DNA of 37,807 nt from an uncultured Bacteroidales bacterium (GTDB lineage: Bacteria; Bacteroidota; Bacteroidia; Bacteroidales; F082): NCBI GenBank assembly GCA_937906455.1, contig CALCYT010000024.1:1-37807 (forward strand). Reading direction: 5' to 3'. Each line of letters begins with the position of its first letter. Position 1 is the stretch's first letter. Of this stretch, positions 32,440 to 37,807 are shown piece after piece. A program made the position numbers and the translations under genes. The notes beneath the pieces are model-generated. The model saw only the letters and a list, made by a program, of their open reading frames with translations. It was not told the origin of the DNA and did no database searches.

Positions 32440-33572
32440 AAATTTTAACAGTGATAGGGGCCAGACCCCAGATAATCAAGGCGGCGGCGTTGAGTCGCGC
32501 CATCAGGGAACACTTCAAAAAAGAGGTGCGGGAGGTTATTGTGCACACAGGGCAGCACTACGATGACAATATGTCGCAGGTGTTTTTCGATGAACTCGGA
32601 ATCCCGAAACCAGATTACAACTTAGGTGTCGGCTCAGCCTCGCATGGCGTGCAGACAGCCAGGATGATTGAAGGCATAGAGGATGTCCTTCTTCAGGAAA
32701 ACCCTGATTATATTGTGCTTTACGGCGACACCAACTCCACATTGGCAGGAGCCGTGGCCGCCTCGAAAATCCATGTCCCCATAGTGCATGTCGAGGCGGG
32801 ACTGCGCTCGTTCAACAAGTCGATGCCCGAGGAAATCAACAGGATATGCTGCGACCACTGCTCCACAATGCTCTTCTCCCCCACCGCGACGGGATTCAAA
32901 AACCTTATTAACGAAGGCTTCAAGCCCGACAACAAGAAGAAGTTCACCATCGACAAGCCCGGCATTTATCATTGCGGCGACGTGATGTACGACAACAGCA
33001 AATATTTTGCCAACATAGCCGATGAAAAGTCAAAAATCCTTGACAACGAAGGACTTAGGGGCGTTGATTATGTGTTATGCACCATACATCGCGACAACAA
33101 CACTGACAAACCGGAGCGTCTGAACGCCATTTTCAAGGCATTGCTGAAGATTTCGGAAAGCAAAACGATAGTGCTTCCATTACATCCGCGCACATCCAAG
33201 TTGATAGGCGTCAATCTGGAGAAAGACCTTTTCAGAAAGATTACAAATGACAAAAACATAAAGATTCTGCCGCCTGCGTCGTTTTTGGACATGATAGTGC
33301 TGGAACGCCATGCACAGATGATTGTCACTGACTCTGGCGGAGTGCAGAAGGAGGCGTTTTTCTTTCAGAAGCCCTGCCTCATCTTGAGAGGCGAGACAGA
33401 ATGGAAAGAAATAGTGGAATGCGGAGCCGCTGTCATCACCGATGCCGACGAGGACAAAATCATCGAATCATTCGGCAGTTTCATGGACAATCCGCCTCAC
33501 AAATTCCCGAATATCTTCGGTGACGGACACGCCGCGGAGTTCATCTGCAAAGAAATGTTGGAAAATTTGTAA
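32436..33572 (+). CDS. wecB: Non-hydrolysing UDP-N-acetylglucosamine 2-epimerase family (WecB/WbpI-like)
   Basis: A GT-B fold epimerase, 378 residues, probably making UDP-ManNAc or a related 2-epimer for surface polysaccharides. It opens with VIGARPQIIKAAALS. The usual WecB form is GTRPE; the ARPQ variant also occurs in WbpI-type enzymes that act on UDP-2,3-diacetamido-glucuronate, so the substrate is uncertain. The catalytic acid and base region motifs are present: GDTNSTLAG, HVEAGLRS, PEEINR, TIHRDNN and TDSGGVQKEA. The ATG overlaps radC's stop. It is the only sugar-nucleotide gene nearby. Confidence 0.87.
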   Translation: MKILTVIGARPQIIKAAALSRAIREHFKKEVREVIVHTGQHYDDNMSQVFFDELGIPKPDYNLGVGSASHGVQTARMIEGIEDVLLQENPDYIVLYGDTNSTLAGAVAASKIHVPIVHVEAGLRSFNKSMPEEINRICCDHCSTMLFSPTATGFKNLINEGFKPDNKKKFTIDKPGIYHCGDVMYDNSKYFANIADEKSKILDNEGLRGVDYVLCTIHRDNNTDKPERLNAIFKALLKISESKTIVLPLHPRTSKLIGVNLEKDLFRKITNDKNIKILPPASFLDMIVLERHAQMIVTDSGGVQKEAFFFQKPCLILRGETEWKEIVECGAAVITDADEDKIIESFGSFMDNPPHKFPNIFGDGHAAEFICKEMLENL

Positions 33573-33601
33573 ATTTTTGTCGTACCTATTAAAAAATTCA
33601 C

Positions 33602-33609
33602 TATTTTTG
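33602..33609 (+). promoter_or_regulatory. -7 box for the rpsF-rpsR-rplI operon
   Basis: TATTTTTG with a TTGTCG (33577-33582) 22 bases before it, 62 bases upstream of the rpsF ATG. The AT-rich leader is long enough to hold the regulatory binding of bS6 and bS18 known in other bacteria, but I see no strong structure in it. Confidence 0.6.
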
Positions 33610-33671
33610 CACTCTAAAAAATAAACAAACTATTGTTTAACGTAATTATTTAATAATCAACAAATTAAATT

Positions 33672-34022
33672 ATGAATCAGTACGAAACCGTTTTCATTTT
33701 AACTCCCGTTTTGTCTGAAGAACAGATGAAGGAAGCGGTAGCAAAATTCGAAAATCTGCTCACGAACAAAGGAGCGGAGATCGTTTTCAAGGATTTCTGG
33801 GGCATGCGCAAGCTCGCCTATCCTATTCAAAAGAAGTCTTCGGGATTCTATCAGCTGATAGAATATAAAGCTGAAGGCAATGTTATCGAGACTTTGGAGA
33901 CAGAGCTGAAGCGTGACGAGCGCGTCATCCGTTTCCTGACAGTGAAACTTGACAAGCACGCAGTAGCTTACAACGAGAAAAAACGTCGCAAGGCAGCCGA
34001 GGCAGCTGAGCAGGCCAACTAA
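33672..34022 (+). CDS. rpsF: 30S ribosomal protein bS6
   Basis: The ferredoxin-like S6 protein of the 30S platform, 116 residues. It begins MNQYETVFILTPVLSEEQ and has the conserved WGMRKLAYPIQKKSSGFY and ERVIRFLTVKL segments, with a basic and alanine-rich tail. In Flavobacterium johnsoniae ribosomes bS6, bS18 and bS21 form the pocket that hides the 16S anti-Shine-Dalgarno end. Confidence 0.97.
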   Translation: MNQYETVFILTPVLSEEQMKEAVAKFENLLTNKGAEIVFKDFWGMRKLAYPIQKKSSGFYQLIEYKAEGNVIETLETELKRDERVIRFLTVKLDKHAVAYNEKKRRKAAEAAEQAN

Positions 34023-34049
34023 TTGTTTAACATTAAAATTTTGAATGAT

Positions 34050-34319
34050 ATGGCACAACCTAACACAGACATCAAATATTTGACTCCAATAGCAGTCGAT
34101 ACAAAAAAGAAGAAATATTGCCGTTTCAAGAAGAACCGCATCAAATACATCGATTACAAAGATGCCGATTTCTTGTTGAGATTTGTGAACGAGCAGGGTA
34201 AGATTTTACCGCGCCGCATCACAGGCACATCGACAAAATATCAGAGAAAGGTCGCTCAGGCCATCAAGAGAGCCCGCCACCTCGCTTTGATGCCGTACTT
34301 AGCTGATTGTTTGAAATAA
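34050..34319 (+). CDS. rpsR: 30S ribosomal protein bS18
   Basis: The S18 protein that pairs with S6 on the platform, 89 residues. I chose the ATG at 34050 (MAQPNTDIKYLTP); an in-frame TTG further up at 34023 is unlikely. The KKKYCRFKKN and LPRRITGTSTKYQRKVAQAIKRAR motifs (quoted in part) are diagnostic. It follows rpsF by 27 bases. Confidence 0.97.
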   Translation: MAQPNTDIKYLTPIAVDTKKKKYCRFKKNRIKYIDYKDADFLLRFVNEQGKILPRRITGTSTKYQRKVAQAIKRARHLALMPYLADCLK

Positions 34320-34323
34320 TAAG

Positions 34324-34329
34324 AGGAGG
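34324..34329 (+). promoter_or_regulatory. Strong Shine-Dalgarno before rplI
   Basis: AGGAGG, eight bases upstream of the rplI ATG at the ideal spacing. It falls in non-coding sequence, not inside rpsR. The other genes in this window lack a comparable site, as expected for a phylum whose ribosomes hide the anti-Shine-Dalgarno. Confidence 0.7.
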
Positions 34330-34337
34330 ACAGACAC

Positions 34338-34787
34338 ATGGAAATCATTCTGACACAAGACGTTAAAAATTTGGGTTACAAGAACGACATCATCGATGTC
34401 AAACCAGGTTACGCGCGTAACTTCCTTATCCCGCAGGGAATGGCTATCCTCGCGACGGCATCAGCACGTAAAGTTTTGGCCGAAAACATGCGCCAGCAGG
34501 CTTACAAACAGGAGAAAATAAAGAAAGAGGCTCAGGATCTCGCAACGGTGCTTGAAGGTCTTTCACTCCGCATCCCCGCAAAGGCCGCTTCAACAGGCAA
34601 GATTTACGGCTCAGTCAACAACGTGCAGATTGCTAACGCCATCAAAGAGGCAAAAGGCATCGAAATCGACCGCAAGCACATCCTTATTGATGACGACACT
34701 ATCAAAGAAGTCGGAAACTACAAGGCAAAAGTGCGCCTCCACAAAGACGTCGCTGTTGAGATAAACTTTGAGGTTTTCGCTGAATAA
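34338..34787 (+). CDS. rplI: 50S ribosomal protein bL9
   Basis: The elongated L9 protein of the large subunit, 149 residues. The N-terminal domain is typical (MEIILTQDVKNLGYKNDIIDVKPGYARNFLIPQGMA quoted in part: VKPGYARNFLIPQG), then the long connecting helix and the C-terminal domain ending VEINFEVFAE. Third gene of the rpsF operon, ending at a good terminator. Confidence 0.97.
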   Translation: MEIILTQDVKNLGYKNDIIDVKPGYARNFLIPQGMAILATASARKVLAENMRQQAYKQEKIKKEAQDLATVLEGLSLRIPAKAASTGKIYGSVNNVQIANAIKEAKGIEIDRKHILIDDDTIKEVGNYKAKVRLHKDVAVEINFEVFAE

Positions 34788-34810
34788 GACAAGCAAAACA
34801 CTTGATAACG

Positions 34811-34843
34811 AAGCCGGGGAAACACAATTTCTTCGGCTTTTTT
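34811..34843 (+). terminator. Rho-independent terminator after rplI
   Basis: A 12-base-pair stem (34811-34822 with 34828-34839, AAGCCG against CGGCTT at its foot, two G-T pairs) closes a five-base loop and runs into TTTTTT. Confidence 0.9.
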
Positions 34844-34860
34844 AAAATATTCCGCCATTA

Positions 34861-34888
34861 AACAGCTAACGGATAACAGCTACCGGCT
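34861..34888. repeat. Heptamer tandem array, word AACRGCT
   Basis: Four units in exact register: AACAGCT, AACGGAT, AACAGCT, ACCGGCT. It lies between the rplI terminator and the ATG of the RNA methyltransferase at 34900, and is less conserved than the other arrays. Confidence 0.7.
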
Positions 34889-34899
34889 AAAAAAGGATT

Positions 34900-35652
34900 A
34901 TGACAAAAAACGACATCAAAGAAATCCAATCGTTAAGGCAGTCGAAAGGCCGCAAAGAACGTGGCATTTTCGCTGTTGAAGGCAACAAGCTTGTTGAAGA
35001 GCTTATTGTATCAGATTTCAGAGTCAACAACATTTTCGTGACCGAGCAATGGGTGGGAAAATATCCTGTCATAGCCAAGAAAGTGGCTGACTATGAGTTG
35101 GTTACGCCCAAACAGATGGAGCAAATCAGCAATTTCGTGACGCCGCCGGGCATTTTCGCCACAGCTGTTATACCCAAATATATCATCGAGCCGAAGGACA
35201 CTGAAAGTCAAGCGGTTTTGCTTCTCGACGGCATCAACGACCCGGGCAATCTCGGCACTATAATACGTACCGCCGACTGGTTCGGAATCAAGAAAATTGT
35301 CATTTCGGAAGATACCTGCGACCCTTGGCAATCTAAAGTCATTCAGGCGACGATGGGTTCAATATTCAGGATGCAAATCGTTGAGACTGATGTGGTTAAG
35401 TTCTTAAAAGATGTTAAAGCCCCCGTTTATGGCGCACTGATGCAAGGAAAAAACGTTTATCACACTCACATCAGTGACAATCAAGGAGTTATAATCATCG
35501 GGAGTGAATCGCACGGCATTCGGGACAATGTGATGCCATTCATCAGTTGTCCGATAAACATCCCGAGAGCCGAAGGCAGCCGCACCGAGTCGCTGAACGC
35601 ATCGGTGGCAGCAGGCATCATACTTTCAGAGGTATTCCGGAAAAACATTTAG
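34900..35652 (+). CDS. SpoU/TrmH-family RNA 2'-O-methyltransferase
   Basis: A knotted (SPOUT) methyltransferase for rRNA or tRNA, 250 residues. The N-terminal substrate-binding domain starts with LRQSKGRKERGIFAVEGNKLVEE. The catalytic domain holds the three family motifs: NDPGNLGTIIRTADWFG (with the catalytic arginine), IIIGSESHGIRD and ESLNASVAAGIILSE. The length and motifs fit the RlmB/TsnR-like group; which nucleotide is modified is not evident. It ends 51 bases before the stop of the convergent CotH-like gene. Confidence 0.92.
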   Translation: MTKNDIKEIQSLRQSKGRKERGIFAVEGNKLVEELIVSDFRVNNIFVTEQWVGKYPVIAKKVADYELVTPKQMEQISNFVTPPGIFATAVIPKYIIEPKDTESQAVLLLDGINDPGNLGTIIRTADWFGIKKIVISEDTCDPWQSKVIQATMGSIFRMQIVETDVVKFLKDVKAPVYGALMQGKNVYHTHISDNQGVIIIGSESHGIRDNVMPFISCPINIPRAEGSRTESLNASVAAGIILSEVFRKNI

Positions 35653-35703
35653 CGCGCAACGTTATGGCATCTGCATTAACCTTGCAGGCGTCAAATTTTG
35701 GAA

Positions 35704-36891
35704 TTAGTGTTTTCCATAACAGAATCTTTCATCCATTTTTGCCAGACTCAGCGAGACAAACTCTAACATAAGAGATTTTTCCTGCTCATAATCGTTGTCA
35801 TCGTAATAAAATCGGCTATCGAAGCTCCAAAGTGCAAGGTTTTCCGGCAATCCTTGTTTTACAATTCTATCGTTTTTCCGGATCATTTTTGCGATTTTCT
35901 TATACGAAATTATTCCGGAGTCGCGTAATTCCATCCATCTTTTGCGCAACATGACTTGATACCAATCATATCCTAACAATCTGTTAAACAATATATTACG
36001 ATTATCTTCCGTCAATCTTTCAAGCATATTACGCTCATTATCCCCATCTCGGCCCAAACTGTGGTCGCAATCCCAAATTGCAATTCGGAACGGTGTCTCA
36101 GTGTTTATTTTATAAAGGTAAAAATTTTTACGAACCCCGTCACTATTATTTGTAAAAAGTATCAACAAATGCCAATCAGCAACATTCCTCATATCAATCC
36201 AATCGTCAATATTGGTTTTAAATTCTTCATCAGAACTATGTAAGATAAAGTTATGAAATTCATCAAGAATCGCAGATTTATCACCGAATTTTTCAAAATC
36301 AGGATATGTTTGCTCATTAAAATTCTCATTAGGAAAAGATTTCTCAGGCATAACTGAATCGGCGAAAAACACTTTAGGCTCTTTGAATATCAATGCCTTA
36401 TCATCTGTTTCATCTACTTTTAGAAGATGTTTGTTAAGACGTTGCATCACCACATAAAGACCTTGCGGATTGCCATTTTCGCTAACTAAGGAGTAAGCGC
36501 ACTGAGGAGCGACATTATAATCGCCCATATTTCTAAAGATATCGTAACAGATTTTGTGTCGCATGAAAGTTTTGTCAATATAACTTGCATTCAAAATCCA
36601 ACTTTTGCTTTTAGGCAAGTCACAAATTGATTCGTCATCAACAAGTTTCAAGGAATAAGAGTGTTTTGGATATTTCGATGACATTCCACCTCTAAATTTC
36701 ACATTTCCTTTCCAACACGTTGTATCACAGTCATTTATATAACAAACAAGACAATTAGTCCTATCATTCCATTTGATTGTTGAATTTGTTTTTATTAAAA
36801 TCATTGGAAGATTGGGATCATCATTACAGCTCAAAAGAGCCATACATACAATTATAATGACAGATGACGATATGATTTTGAGTACTTTCAC
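35704..36891 (-). CDS. CotH-family kinase-like lipoprotein
   Basis: A 395-residue protein of the CotH (spore-coat protein kinase-like) family, which in bacteria and fungi includes protein kinases and surface proteins. It has a lipoprotein signal peptide with the lipobox LLSC (C22), so it should be anchored in a membrane. Motifs seen are RGGMSSKYPKHSYSLKL (67-83) and AIWDCDHSLGRDGD, the family's WDxDxS/G-type active-site region. The start is a GTG four bases after a -7 box. An internal ATG at residue 17 would destroy the signal peptide. The DNA is clearly richer in A and T than its neighbours, suggesting a separate origin. Its target is unknown. Confidence 0.85.
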   Translation of the reverse strand: MKVLKIISSSVIIIVCMALLSCNDDPNLPMILIKTNSTIKWNDRTNCLVCYINDCDTTCWKGNVKFRGGMSSKYPKHSYSLKLVDDESICDLPKSKSWILNASYIDKTFMRHKICYDIFRNMGDYNVAPQCAYSLVSENGNPQGLYVVMQRLNKHLLKVDETDDKALIFKEPKVFFADSVMPEKSFPNENFNEQTYPDFEKFGDKSAILDEFHNFILHSSDEEFKTNIDDWIDMRNVADWHLLILFTNNSDGVRKNFYLYKINTETPFRIAIWDCDHSLGRDGDNERNMLERLTEDNRNILFNRLLGYDWYQVMLRKRWMELRDSGIISYKKIAKMIRKNDRIVKQGLPENLALWSFDSRFYYDDNDYEQEKSLMLEFVSLSLAKMDERFCYGKH

Positions 36892-36895
36892 AATG

Positions 36896-36903
36896 CAAAG
36901 ATA
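36896..36903 (-). promoter_or_regulatory. -7 box for the CotH-like gene
   Basis: TATCTTTG on the minus strand, ending just four bases before the GTG start codon. Transcription starting at the usual distance would begin at or next to the start codon, so the mRNA may be leaderless. No TTG is found at -33. Confidence 0.6.
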
Positions 36904-36912
36904 AGAATTTTA

Positions 36913-36952
36913 GTTTAAAAGTTTAAAAGATTAAAAGATTAAAAGATTAAAA
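36913..36952. repeat. Octamer tandem array, words GTTTAAAA and GATTAAAA
   Basis: Five units in register: GTTTAAAA twice, then GATTAAAA three times; a sixth (GATTTTCA) is decayed. GTTTAAAA is also a unit of the array after the tolC-like gene, 29 kb away. It lies just upstream of the CotH-like gene's -7 box. Confidence 0.85.
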
Positions 36953-36992
36953 GATTTTCATCATTTGGCGAATAGGGATCTGCAGCTGTTAA

Positions 36993-37013
36993 CTTCAAGC
37001 TTCAAGCTTCAAA
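36993..37013. repeat. Short heptamer array, word CTTCAAG
   Basis: Three units, CTTCAAG, CTTCAAG, CTTCAAA, between the CotH-like gene and the rRNA terminator. It is the shortest array in the window. Confidence 0.65.
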
Positions 37014-37016
37014 CCA

Positions 37017-37045
37017 GAAAAGGAGCCTTTTGGGGGCTCCTTTTC
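37017..37045 (-). terminator. Rho-independent terminator of the rRNA operon
   Basis: A perfect 11-base-pair stem (GAAAAGGAGCC at 37017-37027 with GGCTCCTTTTC at 37035-37045) around a seven-base loop, just downstream of the 5S gene on the minus strand. On that strand it ends in TTTTC. The stem is nearly symmetrical, so it could also stop plus-strand transcription. Confidence 0.85.
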
Positions 37046-37055
37046 CGTATGGTTT

Positions 37056-37162
<107 letters not shown>

Positions 37163-37330
37163 TGTGTCTCTCTCTGTCTTTAAGACACCGGCGTGAAGGA
37201 GACAGCGGGAGGAAGCCTTGTCCCACCCGTTGGCAACAGGCGCCACATGGCGCGCCTTTTGTGTGTGTTCTCTTGTTTGTTTCCCGGCGCCGCGCCTCGG
37301 CGCGGCGGCGCTGTCATCCGGACTTCGTCC
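37163..37330 (-). other. 23S-5S internal transcribed spacer
   Basis: About 168 bases with no tRNA gene. It is GC-rich and holds strong hairpins: CGCCGCGC (37288-37295) pairs with GCGCGGCG (37300-37307) around CTCG, GCGCC pairs with GGCGC (37240-37253) around ACAT, and CGGAC pairs with GTCCG (37319-37331). These may be RNase III-type processing stems. Confidence 0.75.

Positions 37331-37807
<477 letters not shown>

Overview
The window is chromosomal DNA from a member of the Bacteroidota, most likely Bacteroidales. The evidence is the promoter style (a TAnnTTTG -7 box, sometimes with an upstream TTG), the near absence of Shine-Dalgarno sites, phylum-typical genes (PUR-alpha-like protein, DUF5683, PorT-like barrel, lipid A genes) and rRNA sequence. 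It looks like core genome: no phage, transposase, plasmid or CRISPR array was found.

Layout. 1-5028 (minus): a probable operon of pssA, an RND/MMPL exporter, a polyprenyl diphosphate synthase and a Xer tyrosine recombinase cut by the window edge. 5057-11077: an AraC-type regulator divergent from a TolC / HlyD / two ABC-2 permease export operon that has no ATPase gene. 11170-19395: a PUR-alpha-like protein, then parA-parB-DUF5683-dapB-lepB-ftsK-lolA, a run that joins chromosome partitioning and envelope biogenesis. 19398-23009: a GT4 glycosyltransferase meeting, tail to tail, an operon of a small membrane protein, lpxD and lpxC. 23143-28423: aspartate aminotransferase, heptose-7-phosphate kinase, a PorT-like barrel, two identical tRNA-Glu genes, a second barrel protein and a lipoate ligase. 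28516-35652: two radical-SAM tRNA methylthiotransferases (miaB-like and mtaB), rpsT, radC, a UDP-sugar 2-epimerase, rpsF-rpsR-rplI and a SpoU-type RNA methyltransferase. 35704-37807 (minus): a CotH-like lipoprotein and the 3' end of an rRNA operon (23S end, 5S, terminator).

The most unusual signal is not a gene. At least eight short intergenic stretches are tandem arrays with an exact 7- or 8-base period. Nearly every locus has its own word (GTTTANAA, AGAAGNC, RGNCTAA, CTGANTAA, ACTCTMN, AACRGCT, CTTCAAG). Within several arrays the differences fall mainly at one or two fixed unit positions. Four arrays begin at or within a few bases of a stop codon, and two precede the duplicated tRNA-Glu genes. 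I know of no named element in this phylum that matches; the nearest analogy is the cyanobacterial heptanucleotide STRR repeats.

Other points of note: an LpxC without its usual FabZ fusion partner, a divergent MiaB, a probable leaderless GTG-start lipoprotein gene, and a strong Shine-Dalgarno before rplI, next to the genes for bS6 and bS18, which help hide the anti-Shine-Dalgarno in this phylum. All calls come from reading the sequence and its translations; no database search was run.
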